From CAKZLS01 sp963786305 (GTDB lineage: Bacteria > Pseudomonadota > Alphaproteobacteria > Rhodospirillales > Defluviicoccaceae), in NCBI GenBank assembly GCA_963786305.1, contig CAWAYL010000014.1, positions 248,001 to 312,000 of the forward strand: a stretch of DNA of 64,000 nt, written 5' to 3'. Below the pieces are notes generated by a model. The model saw only the letters and a program-made list of their open reading frames with translations, did not search any database and was not told the DNA's origin. The translations under genes and the position numbers were made by a program. Positions 1 through 9,293 of this stretch are shown piece by piece; the first letter of the stretch is position 1, and every line of letters starts with the position of its first letter.

Positions 1-821
1 TGGTGACCATCGGTGTCGAGTTGTACTCGGCGGCGACGACGGGCGGACGACCGTCCCTTCGTCAGATTCACCGGCCTTCCGGCAAGCCTATTCACTACCA
101 GAAAATCGCATCCGGTGTCGGTCCGGTGGAGCGGGACGAAATCGTCAAGGGCCTCGAAATCGACAAGGACGAATATGTGCTGCTCGAAGATGACGAACTC
201 GATGCCATCAAGCTCGAGAGCCGGCGCACCATCGACCTGCTGCAGTTCGTCGACTACTGCGAGATCGATCCCCGCTATTACGAAAAACCGTATTATGTGG
301 TGCCATTCAGCGACGAGGTCGCGGTGGAGGGGTTCGCCGTGATCCGCGAAGCGTTGCGCCAAGCGAAGAAGGTCGGACTGGGCCAGATGGCGGTCCGCGG
401 ACGCGACAGCCTCGTGGCCATCAAGCCGTGCGGCGAGGGTCTGCTGCTCGAAACGCTCCGCTATGGTGATGAAATTCGCGGCAGCGACGCCATTTTCAGC
501 GACATTCCGGACGTCTCCATCGATCCGGACATGCTCGATCTGGCCGGCGAGCTGATCGAGCGCAAGTCGTCGGATTTTGAGCCGGAGGCATTCAAGTCAC
601 AATATGCACTGGCGCTCCGCGACCTGGTGGAGGAAAAACGCAAGACCGGCGATATCACCACGGCGTCCGATGACAACCGGCGATCCGGAAGCCGCAATGT
701 CATCGATCTGAAGGAAGCCCTGAAACGAAGCGTCGCGCAAGGAAACAAGGCGTCCGCCAGGAAACCGGCGGCAAAGAAGCGCGCGCCCCGAAGCAGATCC
801 CCCAAGCGCAAGGCAGGTTAG
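1..821 (+). CDS. ku: Ku protein, bacterial NHEJ DNA-end binding (5' end outside window)
   Basis: Homodimeric Ku ring protein that binds DNA double-strand ends and recruits LigD in non-homologous end joining. The readable part is 272 residues. It opens inside the family's first strand (VTIGVELYSA), which normally follows a short WKG...LSL segment, so the true start lies a few codons before base 1; the GTG at base 3 is an internal valine. The beta-barrel core and bridge region are complete (GVGPVERDEIVKG, GLGQMAVRGRD). The last 60 residues are a Lys/Arg/Ala-rich tail typical of the DNA-binding extension of bacterial Ku. The stop lies 7 bases before ligD, so the two are an operon. Confidence 0.95.
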   Translation, partial: VTIGVELYSAATTGGRPSLRQIHRPSGKPIHYQKIASGVGPVERDEIVKGLEIDKDEYVLLEDDELDAIKLESRRTIDLLQFVDYCEIDPRYYEKPYYVVPFSDEVAVEGFAVIREALRQAKKVGLGQMAVRGRDSLVAIKPCGEGLLLETLRYGDEIRGSDAIFSDIPDVSIDPDMLDLAGELIERKSSDFEPEAFKSQYALALRDLVEEKRKTGDITTASDDNRRSGSRNVIDLKEALKRSVAQGNKASARKPAAKKRAPRSRSPKRKAG

Positions 822-828
822 CGCTCGT

Positions 829-3343
829 ATGGCGCGCGCCGACCATGCGTTGGGAACGTACCGGGAGAAGCGCGACTTCGCTCGCACGCCGGAGCCAGCC
901 GGCAAACTCAAAAAGACGAAGGGGAACCTCTTCGTCGTGCAAAAGCATGACGCGCGGCGGCTGCACTATGACTTCCGCCTGGAACTCGATGGCGTCTTGA
1001 AGAGCTGGGCGGTGACGAAGGGGCCAAGCCTCGATCCCGCCATCAAGCGGCTCGCGGTCAGGACCGAGGATCATCCGGTCGACTATGGCGAATTCGAGGG
1101 GATCATTCCCGCAGGATACGGCGCCGGGACGGTCATGCTGTGGGATTGGGGTAGGTGGACACCCAAGGGCGATCCGGCCGCCGGTCTGGACGCAGGCGCT
1201 CTCAAATTTACGCTCGATGGCCAACGGTTGAAGGGCGGTTTCGCGCTTGTCCGCATGAAGAACTCCAAGGGGGAGAAGCGGGAAAACTGGCTCCTGGTCA
1301 AGGAGCGCGACATCGATGCCGACAAGCAGCGCGATCCGACGGTCGATTGGACGACCAGCGTCAAGACGGGACGCGACCTCGCGGCCATCCAGCAAAACGA
1401 AGACGCCGGGCCGGAGACAGAGACGCTGGAAACGGCGGATACGGGCCGACGGCGGCCGACAAAGGCGAAAGCGCGCCGGCCAGCGCCGCGACCGCGTGCC
1501 GCGAGGTCCGCGAAACCGACCTTCGTCCCGCCGCAACTGGCCGAGCTCCGTGACGAGCCGCCCGGCGGCGAGGACTGGCTGCACGAGGTCAAGCTCGACG
1601 GATACCGCATCCAGGCGCTCATCCATCAAGGAAAGACGCGGTTGATGACGCGCAATGCCCACGACTGGACGGACCGCTACCCCGTCATCGCCGACGCACT
1701 GGCCATGCTCGACGTGGACAGCGCCGTCGTCGACGGCGAACTCGTCGCGCTCGACCGTCACGGCCGCCCCGACTTCGGACTTCTGCACAAAGCGCGGGAA
1801 ACGGATGAACTCGATCTTCTGTATTTCGCGTTCGATTTGCTGTTTCTCAATGGCTTGGATCTCCGGTGCCACGCACTGATTGACCGGAAGAAACGACTGC
1901 GGCGGATACTGGACCCGAGCATCGGCGTCCTTTCGTTCAGCGACCATGTCAGAGGATCGGGCAACCGGCTCATCGCAAGGATCTGCTCGATGAACCTCGA
2001 GGGTATCGTCTCGAAGCGGGCGGACGCGGTCTATCGCTCCGGCCGCGGATCCGCATGGGTGAAATCCAAGTGCGTCGGCCGCCGCGAGTTCGTCATCGCC
2101 GGGTACCGAAAATCCGACAAGCGGGGCCGGCCGTTCGCGTCGCTGCTGCTCGGCGAGTATGTCGGCGGCGCCCTCGTCTACCGGGGCCGGGTCGGCACCG
2201 GATTCGACGACGCGGCCTTCCGTCTGATCGCCGACAAAACCAGGAATTTGACGTGCGAGACCAGCCCCTATGCGGATACGCCGGCCGAGGCCCGCCGATC
2301 GGCCGTCTGGCTGACCCCAAAGCTCGTCGCCGAGATCGCATACACCGAACAGACCGCCGATGGCCGTTTGCGCCATCCGAGTTTTCTCGGTCTTCGCGAG
2401 GACAAGGCCGCCGAAGAGGTCACGGCCGTCGCCTCTGCTCCCGAGCGTGACACGGCGCGATCTTCATGGTGTCCGGCTGACCCATCCGGACCGGATCATG
2501 TACCCTTCGCAAGGCGCGACCAAGCTGGCGATCGCCAGCTATTACGCGAAGCACGCGGAACGTGTTCTGCCATTTCTCAAGGGCCGGCCGGTGAGCCTGG
2601 TCCGCTGCCCGTCGGGGCGGGCAGGGAAGTGCTTTTTCCAGAAACACAATACCGCGTCGATGCCGGAGCATTTTGCCACGACCGAGATCGTGGGAAAAAC
2701 CGGCAAGACGTCGACGTATCTCGTCATCGACGACGTCGAGGGGCTGATTTCGGCCGCCCAGATCGGCGCCCTAGAAATGCACGTTTGGGGCTCTCGCGCC
2801 GATCTCATCGAGAAACCGGAGCGGATCGTCTTCGACCTCGACCCGGCCGAAGAGCTCGACTTCTCCGTCGTCCGCGACGCCGCGCTGGAAATTAAAGATA
2901 TTTTAGAGGCGGTGGACCTGCGCAGCTTTGCCCTATTGTCCGGTGGCAAGGGGGTGCACGTGGTCGTGCCGATCCAACGCCGCCGCCCCTGGCCGGACAT
3001 CAAGGCATTCTCCCGGGGACTGGCGATCAAGATCGCGTCCGCCGCGCCGGAACTCTATATCGCGACGGTGGCCAAGGCCAGCCGCAAGAACAGGATCTTC
3101 ATCGACTGGATGCGCAATCAGCGTGGCGCCACGGCGATCGCGCCTTATTCGCTGCGTGCCCATCCAGGCGCCCCGGTCGCCACCCCCGTCGCTTGGACGG
3201 ACCTGCCCGGGATCGACACCGCCCGGCCGTATACGCTGGACACCATCGACTCGCTTCTATCTCGTCGCGGGCACGATCCGTGGCGGGGGTACCACGACGT
3301 CAGACAAACGATAACCAGCGGCCACATGGCGGCGGTCGGATAG
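829..3343 (+). CDS. ligD: ATP-dependent DNA ligase D (LigD), frame broken near 2450
   Basis: Multifunctional NHEJ enzyme. Domain order seen: 3'-phosphoesterase (residues about 1-170, QKHDARRLHYDFRLE), ATP-dependent ligase (about 225-520, adenylated lysine in EVKLDGYR near residue 255), then the primase-like polymerase domain (LTHPDRIMYPSQG, with a FDLDP metal motif). The first two domains are in frame 1 and the polymerase in frame 2. The crossover lies at about 2440-2465, in the linker after KAAEEVTA, so a one-base indel is needed to join them. Joined length is about 838 residues, normal for LigD. A real split into ligase and polymerase proteins is possible, but no start codon with a ribosome binding site is obvious at the polymerase boundary. 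Confidence 0.93.
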
Positions 3344-3351
3344 CGCGGAGG

Positions 3352-3552
3352 TTATTTTTTCTTTTTCGATCCATCCTTCTTTTTCGGCAAGTTCTTGCGG
3401 CTGGTCGCGGCGAGGTCCTTCAGCTCGCTTTTGCTCATGGAGTCATGCATTTCCTTGGACGCGCCTTTCAGCGACGATTTCTTCGTCTCCCCTCGTTTGG
3501 CCGCAAGCGCGGCGCCCGCCGCTTTCTGCTGGGCCTTTGATTTTGCCGGCAT
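3352..3552 (-). CDS. DUF3008 family small basic protein
   Basis: A 66-residue Lys/Ala/Ser-rich protein starting MPAKSKAQQKAAGAAL and ending in a run of lysines. It matches the DUF3008 family, small proteins of unknown function common in proteobacteria. The ATG at 3552 is preceded at good spacing by AGGAG. A frame open further upstream to 4401 is only the shadow of the MaoC gene. It converges on ligD with 8 bases between stops and is divergent from the MaoC gene. No transmembrane segment; probably cytoplasmic or nucleic-acid associated because of its charge, which is inference. Confidence 0.85.
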   Translation of the reverse strand: MPAKSKAQQKAAGAALAAKRGETKKSSLKGASKEMHDSMSKSELKDLAATSRKNLPKKKDGSKKKK

Positions 3553-3711
3553 CGGAATGCTCCTGTCCCGGGGTACACCCGGAATAATTCGCCATCGGGA
3601 AAACAGTTCCCAAATCGCAACGATAGTGTGCGCCGCCGCTTTATGCGGGGCTTTCGATCCCATACACTGCCGGAAAAGCGACACCACGACAGGGGAAGGA
3701 ATACAACGGTC

Positions 3712-4572
3712 ATGCCATTCGATTACGACCGTCTGATGGACTGGCGGTTCGACAACGTCACTCAGGAGTTCGACGCCTGGGACACCATCCGCTATGCGCT
3801 CTCCATCGGTATCGGACGGGACCCCACGGACGCCCGTCAACTGCGTTTCACCTACGAGGACGACCTCCAGGCGTTCCCGACCATGGCGCTGACCCTGGCA
3901 TCGCCCGGCTTCTGGCCTCGGGATACGGAGACGGGCATCGATTGGCAGGCGGTCCTGCATGTCGGAGAGCGGCTGGAGATCCATCGGCCCCTGCCGGCCC
4001 TCGGACGGCTGACGGCGCGCACGGTCGTCTCCGATATCGTCGACCGGGGCAAAGGCCGGGGCGCTCTGATCCGCACCGTCCGCGAAATTTTCGATGCCTA
4101 CAGCGGTGACCGGTTGGCCATCGAGACGACCGACTTTCTGTGCCGCGGCGACGGCGGCTGCGGCGGGCCCGGCGGCGCCCTGCCGAAGCCGCACCCGGTG
4201 CCGGGCCGGGCGCCGGATGCGGATCTGGCGGTTGGCACGTGGCCGCAACAGGCCCTGTTCTACCGGTTGAATGGCGATCACAACCCACTGCACGCCGATC
4301 CCGCGGTGGCGGCGGCGGCTGGCTTCGACCGGCCGATCCTGCATGGCCGGTGCACCCTCGGCCACGCGGCCTTCGCGGTGCTGGCGGTCATGGGCGATCA
4401 CGATCCAGAGCGCGTCAAAAGCATCCAGGTCCGCTTCACCGCGCCGGTGTTTCCGGGCGAAACGCTGCGCACCGAGATGTGGCGCGAGGGCGACACGGTC
4501 GCGTTCCGGACCCTGGCGGCGGAACGCGACATCGTGGTGCTTTCCAACGGCCGGGTAGATCTGTTCGCGTAG
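3712..4572 (+). CDS. MaoC-like hot-dog dehydratase (double hot-dog acyl-CoA hydratase)
   Basis: 286 residues forming two hot-dog halves. The second carries the R-hydratase (hydratase 2) signature YRLNGDHNPLH with its catalytic Asp and His, followed by AAAAGFDRPILHG. It should hydrate a trans-2-enoyl-CoA to the R-3-hydroxyacyl-CoA; the physiological substrate is not evident. The ATG at 3712 is preferred over an in-frame ATG at 3628 because homology begins at MPFDYDRLMDW and a purine-rich AGGGGAAGGA lies 11 bases upstream. It stands alone and is divergent from the DUF3008 gene, with the shared promoter region at 3553-3711. Confidence 0.9.
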   Translation: MPFDYDRLMDWRFDNVTQEFDAWDTIRYALSIGIGRDPTDARQLRFTYEDDLQAFPTMALTLASPGFWPRDTETGIDWQAVLHVGERLEIHRPLPALGRLTARTVVSDIVDRGKGRGALIRTVREIFDAYSGDRLAIETTDFLCRGDGGCGGPGGALPKPHPVPGRAPDADLAVGTWPQQALFYRLNGDHNPLHADPAVAAAAGFDRPILHGRCTLGHAAFAVLAVMGDHDPERVKSIQVRFTAPVFPGETLRTEMWREGDTVAFRTLAAERDIVVLSNGRVDLFA

Positions 4573-4627
4573 ATCCGGCGCGCCCGCAGCACTATTCGGT
4601 CAAAACGCTGGCGAAAACACGGCGAGC

Positions 4628-4888
4628 GTGACCGAAGGCGATGCGGCGGCGCTACGTGGAACAAGAGCGTTTGCGGATGTCCTGGCATTGCCCGATCTTC
4701 TGCATACCGGTATCTCGACAACGACGATGATGATGGTGAGGCTCGTGATCGTGATCCGCCTTTCTTCCACGACTGCAACCGCTGCTTACACCTACGTCTA
4801 CAACGCCCGCGGCATGGGCGGTGACTAGGTGGTCGGCAGCAGCAACGTCATCAACGGTTTCGGCCTGCGCGCTCAGGTGGACTTCTGA
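4628..4888 (+). pseudogene. Probable 3' relic of an outer-membrane porin
   Basis: In one frame the translation reads AAYTYVYNARGMGGD, a TAG stop at 4826-4828, then VVGSSNVINGFGLRAQVDF and a stop at 4886-4888. Alternating aromatic/hydrophobic residues and a terminal phenylalanine (RAQVDF) are what the last two beta strands of a trimeric porin look like. No intact porin body lies upstream. I infer a decayed or transferred gene end. The stretch 4573-4933 holds no other gene I can support. Confidence 0.35.
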
Positions 4889-4933
4889 CCAACGCAACCG
4901 CCGCCGTCAAGGCCGCCTCGGGACGATCCCGCG

Positions 4934-5632
4934 TCATCGGAGGTTGTCCGCATGCTCCGCGATATCGTGGGCGGTGGCCGAAAAGAGCTGGCGGCGGACC
5001 AGCACCAGGACGATCATCACGGTCGCCGCCATGAACAAAAGCGGGTGGATGAACCAGCCGAGGGTCGCGAGCGCGAAATAATAGGCGCGGATGCCGGCGT
5101 TGAACTGCCAGAAGGCGAGGCTGAGCATCAGCGCCATGCGGCGGGCGAGGTCCAGATCCACTGGCCCCGCGCCGGCCTCCGGGGCGCTGCCGATGATCGC
5201 CGTGAAATAGTTGAATTGGCGTATGGCCCAGGTGAATTTGAAGAACGCGTACATGAAGATCGCCGCCAGGGCGAAGACCTTGAGCTCGAACAGCGCCAGG
5301 GTATCGCCGCGAAACAGCACCGACAGGTTGTCGGTGGTGGCATGGATCCGGTCGGCCGAGCCGAGCACGCCCGCCAGGCCGGCAAGCAACAGCAGCGTCG
5401 TCGAGGCGAAGAACGTTGCGCTGCGGATGGAGTGCCCGATCAGCGTCGCGTCGCCGATGCGGTTTTCCCGGCCCAGCAACCGGACCATCCACGTCTCTCG
5501 GATGTCGATCATCCGGGTGTTGATGCTGTCGGGGCGGCGCAGCCGGCCGTCGATCAGCAAGTTGTATCCCGTCCAGATGGCGAGGAACGCCAGCAGCGCC
5601 GCCACGTCCAGGAATGTGATCTGTTCGAGCAT
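4934..5632 (-). CDS. DUF599 family membrane protein
   Basis: 232 residues with four predicted membrane segments (about 8-24, 70-95, 115-135 and 195-215). Recognised as DUF599 from the opening WTGYNLLIDGRL, the RETWMVRLLGRENRI loop and the AIRQFNYFTAIIGSAP segment. Function is unknown for the family. The start ATG at 5632 lies 4 bases after the stop of the metallo-beta-lactamase gene, so the two are cotranscribed. Intact, without frame breaks. Confidence 0.85.
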   Translation of the reverse strand: MLEQITFLDVAALLAFLAIWTGYNLLIDGRLRRPDSINTRMIDIRETWMVRLLGRENRIGDATLIGHSIRSATFFASTTLLLLAGLAGVLGSADRIHATTDNLSVLFRGDTLALFELKVFALAAIFMYAFFKFTWAIRQFNYFTAIIGSAPEAGAGPVDLDLARRMALMLSLAFWQFNAGIRAYYFALATLGWFIHPLLFMAATVMIVLVLVRRQLFSATAHDIAEHADNLR

Positions 5633-5635
5633 CGA

Positions 5636-6314
5636 CTACACCATGAATGAGCGGATGAACCGGGCGGCCTCCGCCTTGTTGGTGAAAACTCCGTAATGGC
5701 CCTCGCACAGGATGTCGGCGTCCAGGTCGAGCAGTTTCTGGAGCGATGCCCGGTAGTCCTCCGCGTTCGACAGCAGGTCGGAATGGAGCGGGCCGTGGAC
5801 GTCCTGGGCGAAGACGACGGTGCGGCCCTGGGATTGCGTCACGTACGCCACCGAGCCCGGCGAATGTCCCGGAATATGCACCGCCGTCAGCGCTCTGTCC
5901 CCGAGCCTGATCTCGTCCCTGTCGCCGGACAGATGCCGGTCGACCGACGCAGGCCTGGATGCGGGCGTCGTACCATCCCGCGGCGGTGACCTTGTCGTCG
6001 CCGTGCTCCAGGTATCGGGCGTCGCTTTCGTGCATCACCACCGGGCAGCCGAGCCGGTCGCGCAGATCCCTGAGGCCGCCCGCGTGATCGAAGTGGCAGT
6101 GGGTGGCGAGCAGGAACTCGATCTGCGCCGGACGCACGCCGGCGGCGGCGATATTCGCCCACAGTCTTCTCATGCCGCCGCCGCAGCCGGCGTCGATGAG
6201 CGCCGCGTGACCATCGAAGTTGACGAGATAGATGGCCGCGTCCTCGGCGGCCGTCATCCCGGGTCCCCCCACCTGGCTGATTTCTTCGGTTATGCGGACG
6301 GCCTTTCCGGCCAT
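5636..6314 (-). CDS. Metallo-beta-lactamase fold hydrolase, frame broken near 5950
   Basis: About 225 residues. The zinc motif HxHxDH is present as THCHFDHAGG, with later motifs IPGHSPGSVAY and CEGHYG, which places it with glyoxalase II-like hydrolases. The N-terminal two thirds read in one frame and the last third in another; the break is at about 5941-5955, between ARIQAC and ASVDRHLSGD. A single-base indel restores a normal protein. It is first in a two-gene unit with the DUF599 gene. Substrate unknown. Confidence 0.85.
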
Positions 6315-6338
6315 GGCTGCTCTCCCGGGACGCGGCGA

Positions 6339-6719
6339 TCAGCGCGGTCGTTTGCGTGTGAGGCGTTCCACCACCCGATCGTGATGCTGTCCGCCCATGG
6401 CGAGGCTCCGGCCGCCGGGACGGCTCATGTCCAGCTTGAGACGGAGCAGCGAAAGCCGGGTGGTGGCGCGCAGGCGCTCGGCCTCGTCCTCAATGTCCGC
6501 CAGCATGGCTTCCAGGGTGCGGATTTCGTTGTGGGTCTCCACTTCCTGGGGCACGACGCCGGCATTTTTCAGCACCTTGTAGGCCATGCGAAGTTCCATC
6601 GGTACGAACGGATTGGTGTCCAGATCGAGGGGCTTTCCGGCGCCGGGCAGGTTGTCGAAGTCGCCCCGCTCCATGGCCTCGCGGATCCGCCGCTCGGCAA
6701 TTTTTTCAAACAAAGTCAT
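6339..6719 (-). CDS. DUF1992 (DnaJ-homologue subfamily C member 28 conserved domain) protein
   Basis: 126 residues starting MTLFEKIAERRIREAM, with the family hallmark FDNLPGAGKPLDLD and a following helix with MAYKVLKNAG. This is the DUF1992 domain, found alone in bacteria and next to a J domain in eukaryotic DNAJC28. Function unknown; cytoplasmic. An in-frame TTG four codons upstream is possible, but the ATG at 6719 matches the usual family start. It lies 24 bases upstream of the metallo-beta-lactamase gene on the same strand and may lead that operon. Confidence 0.85.
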   Translation of the reverse strand: MTLFEKIAERRIREAMERGDFDNLPGAGKPLDLDTNPFVPMELRMAYKVLKNAGVVPQEVETHNEIRTLEAMLADIEDEAERLRATTRLSLLRLKLDMSRPGGRSLAMGGQHHDRVVERLTRKRPR

Positions 6720-6961
6720 GCCCGCCACCAATGGCTGGGAAACGCATATCGAACCCGTACCATATGTCAGAGCCGAACCGTTAGTTCACGATGATACCAC
6801 ACCTTGACTTCCCGGCGAACGACGGTAGTGAACGCATCAAGAACAATAAGCGCATCGACCGCGTAATCAATGGCAAATCTGAATGCGGCGTTACCGGTCG
6901 TTAACCACACCGCGGCTAGGTTGGCGTCCACCGGCAACACGACAGGCATGGAGGCTCGGAT

Positions 6962-7222
6962 ATGGCGACGGATGGTATCATGGAGGAAGTGGCAACGGCC
7001 TACCGCGCCCGGCGCGCGCTGGGCGAGCCCGATCAACCGGCCTGGGAGGCGGCGCTGGTGGCGTTCAAGCGCTGCCGGCCGGAGCTTCCCGAGGACGAGG
7101 CGCGCAGTCGTGTGGCCGAGTTGATCTTCGAGGCCAGCGAGGTCTACGGACCCTGGCTCTACGGCGCCGACGGCTGCCACGCCCCGTGGTGGCACCAGAC
7201 CGTGGGCACGCCCTCGGAGTAG
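6962..7222 (+). CDS. Small hypothetical protein
   Basis: 86 residues, acidic, starting MATDGIMEEVATAYRARR and ending with a Trp/His-rich segment (GCHAPWWHQTVG). I do not recognise the family. A well placed GGAGG lies 7 bases before the ATG, composition is normal for the genome and no competing frame is convincing, which together argue that it is translated. It has no signal peptide or membrane segment. Upstream 6732-6961 holds no other gene; it contains one weak match to the palindromic repeat described at 18583 (near 6760). Confidence 0.6.
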   Translation: MATDGIMEEVATAYRARRALGEPDQPAWEAALVAFKRCRPELPEDEARSRVAELIFEASEVYGPWLYGADGCHAPWWHQTVGTPSE

Positions 7223-7410
7223 GCGGGGCCTCGCGCCGCCGCTGTCCTTCCGGCGTCTATGCTGGGGACGGGATGCCATCGGGAGCGGCAATCGATGGCC
7301 GCGGTGTGAGCACGATCACATCTCTTGCACGGGCGATGGCTCTCGATCGATGTCGCGCATCAGGCGATCGGTGGATGACGCCAGCCCTCGCCCCATGGGA
7401 GGTCCGAGGG

Positions 7411-7878
7411 ATGCCGATCGACAGCCTTTACAACATCGAGCTTGGCGGCCGCTACACCACCGACGGCACCGACGCGTGGATCGTCGACGCAATTCGTCCG
7501 CTCCCTTCGCTCACCTTACGCCAAATCGGTTCCACGGGCGCCACGAGCGATGCGCCCGAGCCGAGCGTCGACGCCAGCCTCGACGCCGCTGGCTTCGCCC
7601 GGTTCCACCCCTTGGAAGGCGGCGCACTTCGTCTCATCGCCCCATCCGTCGGACGCGTTCCGGGTCGCTATAACCTAGTCAAATCAATCAGTTTCGGATT
7701 TTCTCTCGTGGCAATCCGCGCTGCTGGAGCGGTGGCGACACGCATGCCATGCCGCCAGCACAGGGCAGGTGGCCGGGATTGGCATTTGCATCTGCGTATC
7801 GTTTCGGTCTTGTATTGGGTGTTTCGCTTTCCCCAATCGCGGGGGGGGGGCGGGAAGAACCTCAACAACAAACGGTAA
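7411..7878 (+). CDS. Doubtful hypothetical protein with disturbed 3' half
   Basis: An ATG at 7411 follows GGGAGG at good spacing and opens with a protein-like segment (MPIDSLYNIELGGRY, then DAWIVDAIRPLP). After about 90 codons the translation becomes low quality, running into a Gly/Arg-rich end that includes a run of ten G at 7841-7850. I do not recognise it. It may be the 5' part of a decayed or mis-sequenced gene. I can support the first 80-90 codons only weakly and the rest not at all. Confidence 0.3.
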   Translation: MPIDSLYNIELGGRYTTDGTDAWIVDAIRPLPSLTLRQIGSTGATSDAPEPSVDASLDAAGFARFHPLEGGALRLIAPSVGRVPGRYNLVKSISFGFSLVAIRAAGAVATRMPCRQHRAGGRDWHLHLRIVSVLYWVFRFPQSRGGGGKNLNNKR

Positions 7879-7886
7879 GATTATTC

Positions 7887-8117
7887 ATGCCGAAAAATAT
7901 TGGCTCTACAGGTGCACGTGAAAAAGTATATTTGAGCGAGGCGCAACATCATCATTGCCGCTGGATCTTGGGTCGTCAGGGATATGGTGTCTTTTCCATT
8001 TGCGGACTGAACGTCCGGCAGGGCTCGTCGTTTTGCAAGGTGCATCACGACCTTGTCTGGGGCAACCGCCAGGCGAGTGGCGAGCAACAGCGCGCGAAGG
8101 CCATCCGGGCAGCCTAG
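7887..8117 (+). CDS. GcrA C-terminal-domain-only small protein
   Basis: 76 residues. From residue 18 it resembles the C-terminal domain of the alphaproteobacterial cell-cycle regulator GcrA: HHHCRWILGRQGYGVFSICG, then SFCKVHHDLV, matching the family pattern C-[KR]-W-P-[IL]-G...FCG...YC..H. The N-terminal DNA-binding part of GcrA (helix-turn-helix, SWTDER-like) is absent, and the ATG at 7887 leaves room for only 17 residues before the domain. In GcrA this end is the part that contacts the sigma-70 holoenzyme. It could be a free-standing sigma-binding domain or a gene fragment. The ribosome binding site is weak. Confidence 0.6.
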   Translation: MPKNIGSTGAREKVYLSEAQHHHCRWILGRQGYGVFSICGLNVRQGSSFCKVHHDLVWGNRQASGEQQRAKAIRAA

Positions 8118-8255
8118 TCGGTACGAGAGATCGCTCCGGACCGGCCGATCGAACCCGGTTAGACTCCTGCTTCTCGAGAGGTATTTGCCCGCGCCGGCCG
8201 ATGCGATGTATCGTTGAGCCGTTCCGGATCCACGACAACGGCACGGGCCGATGCC

Positions 8256-8576
8256 ATGACCGATAATGACAGTCCCCTCGCGACGGCCGCGCGCTGGCGG
8301 CGCGCCGGCAAGGGCGTTGCGCTCGCCACCGTGGTATCCACGTGGGGATCGTCGCCGCGCCCCGTCGGAAGCCATCTCGTGGTCGACGAGGCGGGAGCGT
8401 TCGTCGGCTCGGTTTCGGGCGGGTGCATCGAGGGCGCCGTCATCCATGACGCGCTCGAGGTCATCACCAGCGGCGAGCCGCGTCTGCTGGCCTTCGGCGT
8501 GACCAACGAACAGGCGTGGGACGTGGGTCTGACCTGCGGCGGCGAGGTTCAGGTCTTCGTCGAGCGGATCGAATGA
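8256..8576 (+). CDS. XdhC/CoxI N-terminal domain protein
   Basis: 106 residues with the XdhC/CoxI N-terminal motifs GSSPRPVGSHLVV and GSVSGGCIEGAVI, including the conserved Cys. XdhC proteins bind molybdenum cofactor and help insert its sulfurated form into xanthine dehydrogenase-type enzymes. Start at the ATG of MTDNDSP. The stop overlaps the next gene by ATGA, so translation is coupled. This is the short partner of a two-gene XdhC arrangement; the Rossmann part is in the next gene. Confidence 0.9.
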   Translation: MTDNDSPLATAARWRRAGKGVALATVVSTWGSSPRPVGSHLVVDEAGAFVGSVSGGCIEGAVIHDALEVITSGEPRLLAFGVTNEQAWDVGLTCGGEVQVFVERIE

Positions 8577-9293
8577 AGGGCGCCGTTCTCGACCGTCTGC
8601 TGTCGGCCGAGGCGCGCGGCGAGCCCGTGGCGCTGGTAACGCTGCTTGCTACCGGCGAGCAGACGGTGGTCGGCGTCGGACGGATGCGTTCCGCATCGGC
8701 GATTTGCGTCTGGGATCGGCGGACACGCTTGACGGCCGTCCGCGAAGCCATCGCCGGCGATCGCAACCGCAACCATGGACACGGCGGCGGGCCGTGTTTT
8801 CGTCCATGTTTTCAATCCGCCCATGCGGCTGATCGTCGTCGGCGCCGTTCATGTCGCCGAGCCGCTGAGCCGGATGGCGGCGCTGGCGGGCTACCGTGTC
8901 ATCATCGTCGATCCCCGTCGGGCCTTTACCTCGCGGAGGCGATTCGATGGTCTCCGGGTCGTCGGCGAATGGCCGGACGAGGCCTTGGAAACCATTGGTC
9001 TCGATCACCGCACCGCCGTGGTCAGCCTCGCCCACGATCCCAAGATCGACGATCCGGCGCTGACGGCGGCAGTGCGGTCTCCGGCGTTCTACATCGGCGC
9101 GTTGGGCAGCCGCAAAACCCATGCGGCCCGGCGGCTGCGTCTGGCGCGGGCCGGGGTCGCCGACGCGGAACTCGATCGTGTGCACGGCCCGGTCGGCCTT
9201 GCCATCGGTGCCCTGTCGCCCGCCGAGATCGCCATATCGATCATCGCCCAAATCACCCAGGTGCGGCGCCAGGGCGCAAAGGAGCGGGAATGA
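8573..9293 (+). CDS. XdhC family protein with Rossmann domain, frame broken between 8670 and 8775
   Basis: About 240 residues. It starts MKGAVLDRLLSAEARGEP in one frame and continues as a Rossmann-type XdhC_C domain (LIVVGAVHVAEPLSRMA, then YIGALGSRKTHAARR) in another. The intervening 100 bases change frame at least twice; GDLRLGSADT is visible in the third frame. All pieces belong to one XdhC protein. Expected role is chaperoning of molybdenum cofactor for a molybdenum hydroxylase. It overlaps both neighbours by 4 bases, so the four genes from 8256 to 10930 form one operon. Confidence 0.85.

Noticed and set aside
700..2376. A 558-codon minus-strand frame
   Set aside because: Antisense of ku/ligD, low-complexity Arg/Ala-rich translation, no ribosome binding site or family.
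2440..2465. Programmed frameshifting in ligD
   Set aside because: No slippery heptamer or downstream pseudoknot is visible, and many other genes in the window show similar breaks, so an error is simpler.
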